Source: Rhizobium sp. Root1212 (GTDB lineage: Bacteria; Pseudomonadota; Alphaproteobacteria; Rhizobiales; Rhizobiaceae). Taken from it: DNA of 64,000 bases. Below the pieces are notes generated by a model, which saw only the letters and a program-made list of their open reading frames with translations, searched no databases and was not told where the DNA came from. Below, one piece after another: positions 52,422-62,590 of the stretch. A program made the position numbers and the translations under genes. Where the stretch lies: assembly GCF_001424985.1 (NCBI RefSeq), contig NZ_LMDA01000012.1:310001-374000 (forward strand), in the 5' to 3' direction. The first letter of the stretch is position 1. Each line of letters starts with the position of its first letter.

Positions 52422-53228
52422 TCATTCCGCTGGAATGAGCGACGGCAGTTCTTCGAAAAGGCTGTCACGGGCGCGAGCGCTGGCGCTGCCTTCCATCTTC
52501 TTGTCGTCCTGGATCAGGCGGGCGAAGACGATCCTCTGGCCGCCTTTCTCACCCCAGCCGACATACCAGCCAAAGGGATGGCTCGTGTCGAAGCTGTAGT
52601 CCGCATTGCGCGGATAGGCCATGCCGGTCTTGCCCTGGACCGCCCAGCCCGAGGGCAGCATGCGCCCTTCGACGATGGCGAGCGTCTTGTCGACTGCCGC
52701 GTTGCTCACCGGAAGCTCGTGATTGATCAGCCGGCGCAGGAAAGTGATTTGCTCGATCGGTGAGACCTTCAGCGACGAGATGATCCAGGCCCGCTCAAGA
52801 CCGTTGTTCTTGCCGGGATCGCCGGAGAAATCGGCATTGCCGTAATGGAACTGGCGCGCATATTCGGTGAGTTTTTCTTCACCGAGTTTGGCGGTGATCC
52901 GCTGTGAAAACCAGACGACAGAATATTTCAGCCAGCGGGTGGCATCGGTCGGCTGCTTCCAGTTCTCGCCGCCCCAGTCGGGATCGCCATTGCGGAAGGG
53001 CAGCGTTGGATTGTGCGCGTCCGTCAGGAAGCCGGAATCGTAGCCCATCACCGCCAGCGGCACCTTGAAGGTCGAGGCCGGCGTGAAGCGCTCCTCGCAC
53101 CGGCCTTCCTTGACGATGAAGTCGCCGGTATCGGCATTGGCGATGACCGTACAAATTGTCTTGGCTTCTGCGGCGATGGCGGATAGCCCCAACAGTGCTA
53201 GACCTGTCATCAAAGACCGAAAATTCAT
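52422..53228 (-). CDS. class D (OXA-type) beta-lactamase
   Basis: 268 residues with a signal peptide (MNFRSLMTGLALLGLSAIAAEA). The class D motifs are complete: Ser52-Thr-Phe-Lys55 (PASTFKVP), Ser103-Val-Val, Tyr129-Gly-Asn, Trp148 in the AWIISSLKVSPIEQ omega-type segment, and Lys200-Thr-Gly. Lys55 would be carboxylated. It hydrolyses beta-lactams in the periplasm; spectrum cannot be read. It is divergent from an AmpR-type regulator, the arrangement of inducible chromosomal beta-lactamases. GAGGAAG precedes ATG 53228. Likely intrinsic: codon usage and context look like the rest of the window. Confidence 0.92.
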   Translation of the reverse strand: MNFRSLMTGLALLGLSAIAAEAKTICTVIANADTGDFIVKEGRCEERFTPASTFKVPLAVMGYDSGFLTDAHNPTLPFRNGDPDWGGENWKQPTDATRWLKYSVVWFSQRITAKLGEEKLTEYARQFHYGNADFSGDPGKNNGLERAWIISSLKVSPIEQITFLRRLINHELPVSNAAVDKTLAIVEGRMLPSGWAVQGKTGMAYPRNADYSFDTSHPFGWYVGWGEKGGQRIVFARLIQDDKKMEGSASARARDSLFEELPSLIPAE

Positions 53229-53268
53229 ATATCTTCCTCGATATGCGTTGATTTCTGAGCGTTTGGTA

Positions 53269-53286
53269 GCAAGAGTTTGCCCTTGC
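53269..53286. promoter_or_regulatory. candidate AmpR operator
   Basis: GCAAG-N8-CTTGC, extended by TTG...CAA on the outside, is an imperfect dyad in the middle of the 106-base region between the beta-lactamase gene and ampR. LysR-type regulators bind such dyads between divergent genes. Confidence 0.5.
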
Positions 53287-53334
53287 CACAAAGGACGAAT
53301 AATCGAAGCTTGCATTAGAAAAACTAGGTCATTC

Positions 53335-54215
53335 ATGGTTCGCCCGCATCTCCCGCTCAACGCCTTCCGCGCCTTCGAGGCCTCCGCCCGCCATCTCAGC
53401 TTCACCCGCGCCGCGATCGAACTGAACGTCACGCAGGCGGCGGTCAGCCATCAGGTCAAGGCTTTGGAAGAGCAGTTGGGCATCGCGCTTTTTCGCCGCC
53501 TGCCGCGCGGATTGATGATAACGGCGGAGGGCGAGAGCCTGTTGCCCGTGCTGCGCGATAGTTTCGATCGCATGGCCGATGCCGTCGAGCGGTTTCGCGG
53601 CGGTCGGTTGCGGGAGGTTTTGACGGTGGGGGCGGTCGGGACCTTTGCCGTCGGCTGGCTGATGCCTCGGCTGTCAACCTTCCGGCAGAATCATCCCTTC
53701 ATCGATCTGCGTCTCTCGACCAACAACAACCGCGTCGATCTGGCGGCAGAGGGGCTGGATTTCGCTGTTCGTTTCGGCAGCGGTGCATGGCATGCGACGG
53801 AGGCGGCTCGGCTGTTCGAGGCACCGCTTTCGGTGCTGTGCACGCCCGAGGTCGCACGCACCTTGAAGCAGCCGTCCGATATCATCGGAAAGACGCTGCT
53901 GCGATCCTATCGGCCGGATGAGTGGACGCGTTGGTTCGAGACGGCCGGTGTGGCGGAGCCGGGACCGATGCGCGACAGCATCGTCTTCGATACGTCGCTG
54001 GCGATGATGGAGGCGATCCTGCAGGGGGCCGGCATCGGGCTTGCGCCGCCGGCCATGTTTCAGCGGCAACTGCTTTCGGGAGAGATCGTGCAGCCGTTCC
54101 GCACAAGCGTTTCGATGGGGAGCTATTGGCTCACACGGCTGCAATCGCGTTTGGTCACGCCGGCCATGGCCGCCTTTTCAAGCTGGCTCATGGCGGAAGC
54201 GGAAAAGGCCAGGTC

Positions 54216-54219
<4 letters not shown>
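53335..54219 (+). CDS. ampR: AmpR-type LysR transcriptional regulator
   Basis: 294 residues. It begins [38 protein letters not shown], the AmpR start and helix-turn-helix. The effector domain keeps AmpR-specific phrases: [41 protein letters not shown] and [11 protein letters not shown]. AmpR senses peptidoglycan fragments and UDP-MurNAc peptides, and switches a divergent beta-lactamase gene on. The partner here is class D, not ampC. ATG 53335 chosen; the frame reaches upstream through the beta-lactamase gene. Its stop overlaps the prs stop on the other strand. Confidence 0.9.
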
Positions 54220-55148
<929 letters not shown>

Positions 55149-55416
55149 CGATGGTCCGCCTGTGCTGGCGCGGGCGCTTCCGGACAGAGAAATCAGTCCA
55201 GGGTGGGCCGCGTGAATTCCATAAGCCACATTTGGCGTCTGCCGGCATCCGAGGGCCGAAAGCAGCGCCGCTTGGCCGCTTCATAACGTCCCTGACCTCG
55301 AATGCAAGGGGAATGCCGCGTTCTCGCACCGTTTATCCGAAAAAGTTTTCGGGCTGTGCCGTCCGGTGATACGATTCGTCAGCCGGTCGTTGCCGATCTG
55401 CATCGTTTTGCAACGG

Positions 55417-56301
55417 TCAGCCGGCGTTGGCGCGTGCCCATGAGAGATAGGCGTCGATCGACTTGGTGGCGATCGCCTGCATCGTCTGCGGCGGCACGAT
55501 CGACCAGGGGTCGGCGGCAGTGCCATCGACGCTGTCCTGGCCCTGGATGCGGTGCAGCCGATTACCGCTGCCGTCGAGCACGTCCCAGATATAGATGACG
55601 GTGGTTTTGCCGTTGTCGCTGAGCGCCGAGAAATAGCCCTTCAGGATATGCTTGCTGTTCGGATCGGACGAGCTTTTGATCGTCAGCCCGTTGGCGCGGG
55701 CATCCGCGCCGAGCTGCTTGGAGAGCGAGGTGACGGCGGCGACCGGTGCGCCGATGATCGGCAGGAAGCGGATGGTGCCGGCTTCCGCGTTCGGAGCGAT
55801 GGCCGCGGATTGCGCAGGCTTTTCCTCCTGCGGCTGCTGTTGCGCCGTCTGGGGTGGGGCCTGCTCGGGCTCACCGGCGGCATCGTTGTCTTCGGAGGTC
55901 GTGGCTTCCGCCATTTGTGGGGCTTGCCGAACGACCTGACGGCGTTCTTGCGCCGGCACTGCGCCCTGCGAAAGGCGGCTGGCCTGAGCTTCGAAGGAGC
56001 CGGCCGGGTCGGTGTAGTCAGTGTCGCCTTGGGCGAGCACTGTGTCGCCTTGGGCCATAACGGTGTCCGAAGCCGGCTGCGAGTAGCTTTGCGGATTGCT
56101 CAACGGCTGGCTCTGAACCGATGCCGTCTGCTGCGGCGGCACATAGGAGGGCTGCGCGGCCATGCTGTCGAGATCGGCCTGGTTGACCGGGGGCGATTGG
56201 AAGCTGCCGCCGCCGACATCCACCTGGGGGATCAGCGCGTCGGTCGAGTTGCAGCCGGCAAGCAGCACGAGGCCGGCCATCAGACTGAAAATTTTGTTCA
56301 T
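55417..56301 (-). CDS. putative lipoprotein with Gln/Pro-rich linker
   Basis: 294 residues. The lipobox LLAGC|N at about 13-18 indicates a membrane lipoprotein. A long disordered Gln/Ala/Pro-rich region (about 30-170), containing a short internal repeat (MAQGDTVLAQGDTDY), leads to a compact C-terminal domain of ~115 residues (FLPIIGAPVAAVTSLSKQLGADARANGL, HILKGYFSALSDNGKTTVIYIWDVLDGSG). I do not recognise the domain. No neighbour in the same operon. Confidence 0.75.
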   Translation of the reverse strand: MNKIFSLMAGLVLLAGCNSTDALIPQVDVGGGSFQSPPVNQADLDSMAAQPSYVPPQQTASVQSQPLSNPQSYSQPASDTVMAQGDTVLAQGDTDYTDPAGSFEAQASRLSQGAVPAQERRQVVRQAPQMAEATTSEDNDAAGEPEQAPPQTAQQQPQEEKPAQSAAIAPNAEAGTIRFLPIIGAPVAAVTSLSKQLGADARANGLTIKSSSDPNSKHILKGYFSALSDNGKTTVIYIWDVLDGSGNRLHRIQGQDSVDGTAADPWSIVPPQTMQAIATKSIDAYLSWARANAG

Positions 56302-56379
56302 CGTTCCACCGCCTGTTCGGCCACGAGGTCGAGCACGAAGGCCCCCACCTGCGCTCGATGAAACGATACGGCAATTTTC

Positions 56380-57531
56380 CTAAGCAGAAATGAAGTCCAG
56401 TCCGTAGCGCGACAGCGGCTTCGGCGCGCCGTCGGTCGTGAGATAGGTCTGGCCGAGCGTCATGGCGGTGCCGGTGTCGCTGTCCATGATGATCATGTGC
56501 AGGAAGAGCGACATATTCGGCAAAATCTCCTGGGGATTGCCGAGATGGAACATCTGCTGCTCCATCCAGGACGGCGAAAAGCGGGCGCCAAGCGAATAGC
56601 CGCAGGCGTTCAGACGATGCCGCGCGAGCCCGCGCTCGTCCATGATCTTGGCATGGACGTCGAACACGGTGCCGAAGGTGTTGCCGGGCCGCAGCACCAT
56701 CTCGACGGCCTGGATGGTTTCGCGGCAGGCGCTGTAAAGCTCGCGGTGCCGGTTGGTCGGCTCGCCGACGACGACGGTGCGCATCATAGCCGCGTGGTAA
56801 TGGGCGCTGACGCCTGCCCATTCCAGCGTCAGCTGGTCCTGGGCATCGAGCGTGCGGCGCCCCGCCTTATAGCGGCAGAGAAGCGCGTCGGCGCCGGAGC
56901 CGATGATGAATTCGTTGGCGGGATAATCGCCGCCGCCGGCAAAGATCGCACCCTGCATGGCCGCGAGGATATCGGCCTCGCTGCCGCCGGGGCGGATGAG
57001 GGGCAGGGCGGCATCGAGCGCGTCGTCGGCAAGGCTCGCGGCCTTTTCGACATAGGCGATTTCCGCCGGGCTCTTGATCAGCCGCAGCTTGCCGACCAGC
57101 GACGAGGCATCGATCATCTGGCCGAAACTGGTGAGCTGCTGGTCGAGCATCCGTGCCACGCGGCCGGTCATACCGTGGGTGTCGTATTCGACGCCGATGC
57201 GCATGCCCAGAAGATCGAGGTCGCTCAGGAGGTTCTTGAGATCCATCGTCGGATCGGCATTGACGCGGTCGACCCAGATTTCGATGCGCTCGATGTTGGA
57301 GGTGTGTCGCGCCTGCCTCAGATCGGCCGAGCGCGTCAGGAGCACCATGGAGCCGTCGGCCTTGACCACCAGCGTCTGGAAGAAACAGTAGCCGAAGGTG
57401 TCGTAGCCGGTCAGCCAGTACATGCTTTCCTGCGCAAAGAGCAGGATGGCATCCAGCTTTTCGTCCTTCATGGCGGCCTTCAGCCGTTCCAGTCGTCCGG
57501 TGAACTCGTCCTGGCTGAAATGCAAAGCCAT
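56380..57531 (-). CDS. M24-family (Xaa-Pro peptidase/creatinase-like) protein with lost metal ligands
   Basis: 383 residues. The N-terminal creatinase domain (RLERLKAAMKDEKLDAILLFAQESMYWLTGYDT) and pita-bread C-terminal domain are complete. At the usual metal positions, however, the sequence reads LTLEWAGVSAHYHAAMMRTVVVG instead of D...D, and YSLGARFS instead of the HxxGH region, so di-metal aminopeptidase activity is unlikely. Metal-independent creatinase-type or ectoine-hydrolase-like (DoeA/EutD) chemistry is possible. The start lies one base after the pgeF stop. Last gene of the lgt operon. Confidence 0.85.
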   Translation of the reverse strand: MALHFSQDEFTGRLERLKAAMKDEKLDAILLFAQESMYWLTGYDTFGYCFFQTLVVKADGSMVLLTRSADLRQARHTSNIERIEIWVDRVNADPTMDLKNLLSDLDLLGMRIGVEYDTHGMTGRVARMLDQQLTSFGQMIDASSLVGKLRLIKSPAEIAYVEKAASLADDALDAALPLIRPGGSEADILAAMQGAIFAGGGDYPANEFIIGSGADALLCRYKAGRRTLDAQDQLTLEWAGVSAHYHAAMMRTVVVGEPTNRHRELYSACRETIQAVEMVLRPGNTFGTVFDVHAKIMDERGLARHRLNACGYSLGARFSPSWMEQQMFHLGNPQEILPNMSLFLHMIIMDSDTGTAMTLGQTYLTTDGAPKPLSRYGLDFISA

Positions 57532-57532
57532 G

Positions 57533-58327
57533 TCATTCCTCCCGCATGAAGATTGCCGAAATCTGCCGGCCGTAATCCGGTTCGTTGCGATGGGTGGTGC
57601 GGCGATAGGAGAAGAACCGCTCTTCGTCCGCATAGGTGCAGAGATCGAGGTTTTCGGCGGTCACGCCGGCATCCGTCAGCCGCTTGAGGGTCAGGGCCGG
57701 CAGGTCGAACATCGCGTGGGTTTCCCGCTCCGAAGGCGTGAAGAAGCCGGCGTAATCCGGGTCCTTCTCCAGGAAGCGCTCGACGAATTCCGCGCCGACC
57801 TCATAGTTGCGCCGGCTGATCGAGGGTCCGAGGCTGGCGACGATGTTCTTTCTGTCGGCGCCCAGCGACACCATGGCTTCGATCGTGCTTTCGAGCACGC
57901 CGCCCAGCGCGCCTTTCCAGCCGGCGTGGGCGGCACCGATGACCTTGGCCTTCGGATCGGCAAAGAGGACCGGGCCGCAATCGGCCGTCAGCACGCCGAT
58001 GACCGTGCCGGGGGTGGCGGTGACCAGCGCGTCTGCTTCCGGCCGTGCGCCGTCATAGGTGTCATCGACGATCACGGCGGTCGGGGAGTGAACCTGATGC
58101 ACCGTCGCGAGCTTTTCCGGCGGCGCTTCGAAATAGGCGGCGACACGTCTGCGGTTTTCCTCGACGCGGGCGCGTTCGTCATGGGAGCCGAGGCCGACAT
58201 TCAGGCCGCGATAAAGACCTTCGGAAACGCCGCCGCTGCGGGTGAAATAGGCGTGCGCAATGCCGCTTTTCTCGAGATTCGCGAGGGCCGGGCTGAAGAC
58301 GGGTGAGGGCGGGGCATCATCCTTCAT
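57533..58327 (-). CDS. pgeF: PgeF/YfiH-type multicopper-oxidase-like protein (peptidoglycan editing factor)
   Basis: 264 residues. TRSGGVSEGLYRGLNVGLGSHD (about 29-50), VHQVHS (first His ligand), TADCGPVLFAD (Cys ligand) and GAAHAGWKG (second His ligand) are the full family signature. The family has been called laccase-like, and has purine nucleoside phosphorylase activity and a role in correcting peptidoglycan precursors. One base separates it from the M24 gene downstream. Confidence 0.92.
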   Translation of the reverse strand: MKDDAPPSPVFSPALANLEKSGIAHAYFTRSGGVSEGLYRGLNVGLGSHDERARVEENRRRVAAYFEAPPEKLATVHQVHSPTAVIVDDTYDGARPEADALVTATPGTVIGVLTADCGPVLFADPKAKVIGAAHAGWKGALGGVLESTIEAMVSLGADRKNIVASLGPSISRRNYEVGAEFVERFLEKDPDYAGFFTPSERETHAMFDLPALTLKRLTDAGVTAENLDLCTYADEERFFSYRRTTHRNEPDYGRQISAIFMREE

Positions 58328-58445
58328 CGGTGTTTCTGCCCTTTCATTCTGTCGATTATCGGGGATTTGCGGCGGCGAACCGGATTGATTTGGCGCGATG
58401 TTGGCTTCCCGGTTTCATCCTGTCAATCACCGCTTTCTTGCAGTT

Positions 58446-59540
58446 TCAGCGCTGGAACGGGGGAAGAGCGACCGCCGGGCTGCTGACGACGAGCACCTTG
58501 AACAGTTCGCCCATCTTGCCTTCGCCGCTGCCAGCCAGTCGCTCGACATCCATGCGGATGCTTTCCTGGGTGATGGCGTCCTTTCCGTTCCCGAGCGCTG
58601 AGGCCCGCTCGATCAGGCCGAGGCCGACGAGGAAATCGCCCTGGTAGGTCAGGCCGTTGATCTGCAGGCCCTCGGCGGCGGCGCGCCGGGCAAGCTGCTC
58701 GAAATCGACATGGCTGGTGATATCGGCTTCGCCGGGATGTTTCAGCGGCGGATCGAACTGGTGCTCGCGAACGGCCTGCAAGGTATCGCCGTAGGCTGTC
58801 GCGAGGTGGCCGTAGTCGATGATGACAGCGGTGCCGTCGCTTGCGCGGATGCGCGATGCGAGCGCCGCCATGACCGCATCGCGGGCCGGGGCCACCTCGA
58901 AAAGCGTGCCGAGGGGAGCCTCGCTTGCCGGTTGCGGCAGAAGGGCGGGATCGAGGCCGGCAACACCGGCGGCAAACGTCAGTTCGCCATCCGCATCGAG
59001 CCCGACCATTCGCTCGCGAAACCCTTGCGGTGTCTTGACGAACTGGCGGATCGGGATCGCGTCGAACAGTTCGTTGGCGGCTAGAAGCAGGAAGCCCTCC
59101 GGCAGCGTGTCGAAGCTTTCGTGCCAGGTGATCTTGAACTTGTGGGCGACCAGCGTCTGGCTCTGCACCTTCTGCAGTCGCTCGCTGGTTTCGATCAGGT
59201 GGAAGCTCGCGGCCTCATAGAGGGTGGGCGAAAGCTTGGAGATGACGCGCAGGATATCGGCCATCATCGTGCCGCGGCCAGGGCCGATTTCGGCGATATG
59301 CACCGGGTTCGGCTCGCCATGGCGCTGCCAGGCCTGCACGAGGAAGATGCCGATCATCTCGCCGAACAGCTGACTGATCTCGGGTGCGGTGGTGAAATCG
59401 CCGGCGCTGCCGAAGGGCTCGCGGGTGCGGTAATAGCCGTATTGCGGGTCGGCCAGGCAGAGCGAGAAATAGTCGGTGACGCTGATCGGGCCGTGGGCGG
59501 CGATCAGGTTCTTGATCTTTTCTCCAAGCGGCGTGCTCAT
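58446..59540 (-). CDS. SAM-dependent methyltransferase, NDUFAF7/MidA family (DUF185)
   Basis: 364 residues. The family start GPISVTDYFSLCLADPQYGYYRTREPFGSAGDFTTAPEISQLFGE and SAM site AEIGPGRGTMMADILR (about 83-98) are clear. It is the bacterial homologue of the mitochondrial complex I assembly methyltransferase that modifies an Arg of subunit NDUFS2. Its start overlaps the lgt stop (ATGA). A gap of 118 bases precedes pgeF. Confidence 0.92.
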   Translation of the reverse strand: MSTPLGEKIKNLIAAHGPISVTDYFSLCLADPQYGYYRTREPFGSAGDFTTAPEISQLFGEMIGIFLVQAWQRHGEPNPVHIAEIGPGRGTMMADILRVISKLSPTLYEAASFHLIETSERLQKVQSQTLVAHKFKITWHESFDTLPEGFLLLAANELFDAIPIRQFVKTPQGFRERMVGLDADGELTFAAGVAGLDPALLPQPASEAPLGTLFEVAPARDAVMAALASRIRASDGTAVIIDYGHLATAYGDTLQAVREHQFDPPLKHPGEADITSHVDFEQLARRAAAEGLQINGLTYQGDFLVGLGLIERASALGNGKDAITQESIRMDVERLAGSGEGKMGELFKVLVVSSPAVALPPFQR

Positions 59541-60385
59541 GGCGCTGCCTTTGCTGCCGCGCTGCGCGCCCGCAGGATCGCCCAGAGGCCGGCGAGCGCC
59601 ATCGGCGTCGACAGCACCATGCCCATGGTCAGCCAGTCGCCGGCGAGATAGCCGATCTGCGCATCCGGCTGACGGAAGAATTCGACGATGATGCGGGCGG
59701 TCGCATAACCGAGCACGAAGACGCCGCAGACGAGGCCGGGGGTCTTCAGCGCCAGATGGCGATAGATCAGGTAGGTCAGGACAAGAAGCAGGACGATGCC
59801 TTCGAGGGAGGCTTCGTAAAGCTGGCTCGGATGATAGGCGAGGCCGCTGCCGGGCGGAAACTCGACCGCCCATGGCATGGAAGAAAGCCGGCCCCACAGC
59901 TCGCCATTGATGAAATTGGCGATGCGGCCGAAGAACAGGCCGATCGGCACCACGGCCGAAACGATGTCGAACAGGCTCCACATGGCGATATTCCGGCGCT
60001 TGGCGAAAATCATCATGGCGATCATCGTGCCGAGAAGCCCGCCATGGAAGGACATGCCGCCGTTCCATATCTCGAAGGCGCGCACCGGGTTCGCCAGCAC
60101 GCTCGGCAAGTCGTAGAACAGAATATAGCCGATGCGGCCGCCGCCGACGATACCGGCGGCCACCCACAGCAGAAAATCGTCGAGCTGGGTTTCGGTCATG
60201 GCCGGCTCGCCGTTTCGCCACAGCGCCGTGTTGCGCACCAGCCGGCGGGCATATTGCCAGCCGACGAGAATACCCGCGACATAGGCAAGTCCATACCAGT
60301 GAATCTGCAACGGGCCGATCGTCACGAGAACGGGATCGATCTCGGGGAAGGGCATGATGGCGAGAAAAGTCGCTATCGTTTCCAA
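59537..60385 (-). CDS. lgt: prolipoprotein diacylglyceryl transferase
   Basis: 282 residues with seven membrane helices. HGGLLG (about 106-111) and the Lgt signature GRIANFINGELWG (about 153-165) with the active-site Arg are present, as is HPSQLYEA. It transfers diacylglycerol to lipobox cysteines in the inner membrane. Start is taken as TTG 60385 (AGGAGAAAG in front); ATG 60355 ten codons on has no ribosome site. First gene of the lgt-methyltransferase-pgeF-M24 operon. Confidence 0.95.
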   Translation of the reverse strand: METIATFLAIMPFPEIDPVLVTIGPLQIHWYGLAYVAGILVGWQYARRLVRNTALWRNGEPAMTETQLDDFLLWVAAGIVGGGRIGYILFYDLPSVLANPVRAFEIWNGGMSFHGGLLGTMIAMMIFAKRRNIAMWSLFDIVSAVVPIGLFFGRIANFINGELWGRLSSMPWAVEFPPGSGLAYHPSQLYEASLEGIVLLLVLTYLIYRHLALKTPGLVCGVFVLGYATARIIVEFFRQPDAQIGYLAGDWLTMGMVLSTPMALAGLWAILRARSAAAKAAP

Positions 60386-60574
60386 GTCTTGGCTTTCTCC
60401 TGCCTGTCTTTCCGCGGACCATGGCCTTGCAACCCGGCAGGGTCAAGGCGCTCGCCGATCACGGAACGCAAACATTCACTTGTTATTTTTCCTTGCATCG
60501 GGTGCCGGCTGCTCCTACCTCCTTTCCGAGGCCGCCATCATAAATGGGCGGCGACGAAATCGGAGATCAAGACA

Positions 60575-60835
60575 ATGACCACGGGCACGAACCGTATTCT
60601 GGACGAATTCGCCAAGCTGATGACGGATGCGGCCGGGGCCGCTCAGGGTGTTCGGCGGGAAATGGAAACGGTGTTTCGGGCGCAGGGCGAAAAGCTCCTG
60701 AACTCGATGGATATCGTCAAGCGCGAGGAGTTCGAGGCGGTGCGCGAGATGGCGCTGAAGGCGCGCGAGGAAAACGACGCACTGACCGCCCGGATCGCCG
60801 CCCTCGAGGCGCGCTTGGATGCTGCCGGCAAGTAG
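60575..60835 (+). CDS. UbiK/BMFP-type accessory factor
   Basis: 86 residues. An amphipathic N-terminal helix (NRILDEFAKLMTDAAGAAQGVRREM) is followed by a predicted trimeric coiled coil (VKREEFEAVREMALKAREENDALTARIAALEARLDA). This is the BMFP/UbiK form; UbiK assists ubiquinone biosynthesis complexes. ATG 60575 with GGAGATC upstream; the open frame before it is antisense to lgt. Divergent from lgt, terminator at 60904. Confidence 0.88.
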   Translation: MTTGTNRILDEFAKLMTDAAGAAQGVRREMETVFRAQGEKLLNSMDIVKREEFEAVREMALKAREENDALTARIAALEARLDAAGK

Positions 60836-61258
60836 GATTCGGCCGCGCCGGGTGGGCATATCGAGCCGCCCTGTTTCGTTTCGCGACACTTGCGTATTTC
60901 CACAGTCGCCGGGAGGGGCTTCCGGCGACTTTTTTCATAAATTTTTTACCCCTGTGGACACTGCCAAAAAATGCTTACGGCAGAGTCGTTTAAGAACCTG
61001 GGCTGAATCTGTTTCAAAGGTTCTTTCCACAACCGCGATCGCCTATTTTCGGTTCCGGGGGCTGGCATGCAGACTCCGCCGTTATACACTGATTTTAAAT
61101 GATGATTCGAAACGGATCACGCAAGCTCCGGGCAGGGTGAGTAAGCCAGGATGGGCGTGTATCCAGCAATCATAGTGTTCGTTTCCGGTGTTTGAGTTTG
61201 CCGCTGTCGTGTGTGAGCACGACGACGCATGTCTGCATCGGGACTTTTAGGGTGACAT
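60836..61258. other. 423-base intergenic region before the ybjN-type gene
   Basis: Apart from the terminator at 60904-60936, there is an inverted repeat GTCGTG-TGTGAG-CACGAC at 61206-61223 and several GANTC sites (for example GAGTC near 60984). The region has no open frame with a ribosome site, and its base composition is lower in GC than its surroundings. It could hold a long 5' leader or a small RNA; I cannot identify one. Confidence 0.4.
60904..60936 (+). terminator. terminator after the UbiK-like gene
   Basis: AGTCGCCGG and CCGGCGACT form a perfect 9-bp stem followed by TTTTTTC, 69 bases after the stop. Confidence 0.92.
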
Positions 61259-61759
61259 ATGAGCCTGATGGAATTGGACCTTGAGCGGCAATCCAACCCG
61301 GTCGACATGATCGAGTTTGTCGCTGCCAACAACGACTGGTGCTTCGAGCGTTCTGGCGAAGACGAAATCGCCATGACGGTCGCGGGCAAATGGACCGATT
61401 ACCACGTCTCGTTTTCGTGGATGGAAGAGTTCGAGGCGCTGCATCTCGCTTGCGCCTTCGACATCAAGGTTCCCGAAAGCCGCGTCAACGAAGTCATCCG
61501 GCTTCTCTCCCATATCAACGGCCAGGTGCTGATGGGGCATTTCGACCTGTGGCGACAGGAAGACGTGGTGATCTTCCGCCAGTCGCTGCTGCTTGCCGGC
61601 GGCGCGGAGCCGACCAACCAGCAGGTGGAAGTGCTGTTGTCGAGCGCGCTCGAAGCATGCGAATCCTATTTCCAGGCGTTTCAGTTCGTCGTGTGGTCGG
61701 GCGTCGACGCCCACCGGGCCGTCGAGGCCGTGATGTTCGAAACCGTTGGCGAGGCTTGA
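61259..61759 (+). CDS. YbjN domain protein
   Basis: 166 residues. VDMIEFVAANNDWCFERSGEDEIAMTVAGKWTDYHVSFSWMEEFEALHLACAFD, then LLSHINGQVLMGHFDLWRQEDVVIFRQSL, match the YbjN fold (related to type III secretion chaperones). In alphaproteobacteria this gene regularly precedes proC; the gap here is seven bases. Role unknown. Long 5' region upstream. Confidence 0.9.
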   Translation: MSLMELDLERQSNPVDMIEFVAANNDWCFERSGEDEIAMTVAGKWTDYHVSFSWMEEFEALHLACAFDIKVPESRVNEVIRLLSHINGQVLMGHFDLWRQEDVVIFRQSLLLAGGAEPTNQQVEVLLSSALEACESYFQAFQFVVWSGVDAHRAVEAVMFETVGEA

Positions 61760-61766
61760 GGAAAAT

Positions 61767-62570
61767 ATGACGTCTATCGTTCTGATCGGTGCTGGCAACA
61801 TGGGCGGCGCGATGCTGTCCGGCTGGCTGAAAAGCGGCATCAAGGGCAGCGACGTCACCGTCATCGATCCTGGCCCGTCGCCGACCATGGCGAAGCTGAT
61901 TTCCGACAACGGTGCAACCCATGTCACGTCGGCGCCCGAAGGCATGAAAGCCGGCGTATTGTTCCTCGCGGTGAAGCCGCAGATGATGGACGTTGTGTTG
62001 CCGCCGCTCAAATCGCTCGTCGGCCCGGAAACGGTGGTTGTCTCGGTCGCGGCCGGCACGACGCTTGCCTTCATGGCCGCGCGCCTTGGCGAGGCCGCGA
62101 TGGTGCGCGCCATGCCGAACACGCCGGCGATGATCGGCCGCGGCGTCACCGGCGCTTTTGCCAACAGCCGCGTTTCGGCCGAGAAGCGCGCCATCGTGCA
62201 CGATCTCCTCAAGGTCAGCGGCCCGGTCGAATGGGTCGAAACCGAAGCCGATATCGATGCTGTGACGGCGGTTTCCGGCAGCGGCCCCGCTTATGTCTTC
62301 TACCTCGTCGAGTGCATGGCGGAGGCTGGCCGCAAGGCTGGCCTTCAGGCGGACCTCGCCATGCGGCTCGCGCGGGAAACCGTTGCGGGGGCTGGTGAAC
62401 TTCTCCACCAGTCCCCCGACGAGGCCGCGAAGCTGCGCCAGAACGTGACCTCGCCCGGCGGCACGACGGCGGCCGCCCTTTCCATCCTCATGGCCGAAGA
62501 CGGCATGCAGCCTTTGTTCGACAAGGCAATCGCCGCCGCCCGCAAGCGGGCCGAAGAACTCGCCGGCTGA
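61767..62570 (+). CDS. proC: pyrroline-5-carboxylate reductase
   Basis: 267 residues. The NAD(P)-binding motif IVLIGAGNMGGAMLSGW is at about 4-20, and the signature ELLHQSPDEAAKLRQNVTSPGGTTAAAL at about 210-237. It makes proline from P5C. ATG 61767 with GAGGAAA in front, seven bases after the ybjN-type stop, so both are in one operon with the CsaA-like and phosphatase genes. Confidence 0.96.
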   Translation: MTSIVLIGAGNMGGAMLSGWLKSGIKGSDVTVIDPGPSPTMAKLISDNGATHVTSAPEGMKAGVLFLAVKPQMMDVVLPPLKSLVGPETVVVSVAAGTTLAFMAARLGEAAMVRAMPNTPAMIGRGVTGAFANSRVSAEKRAIVHDLLKVSGPVEWVETEADIDAVTAVSGSGPAYVFYLVECMAEAGRKAGLQADLAMRLARETVAGAGELLHQSPDEAAKLRQNVTSPGGTTAAALSILMAEDGMQPLFDKAIAAARKRAEELAG

Positions 62571-62590
62571 TATTTTTCCCTGGAACGCTG

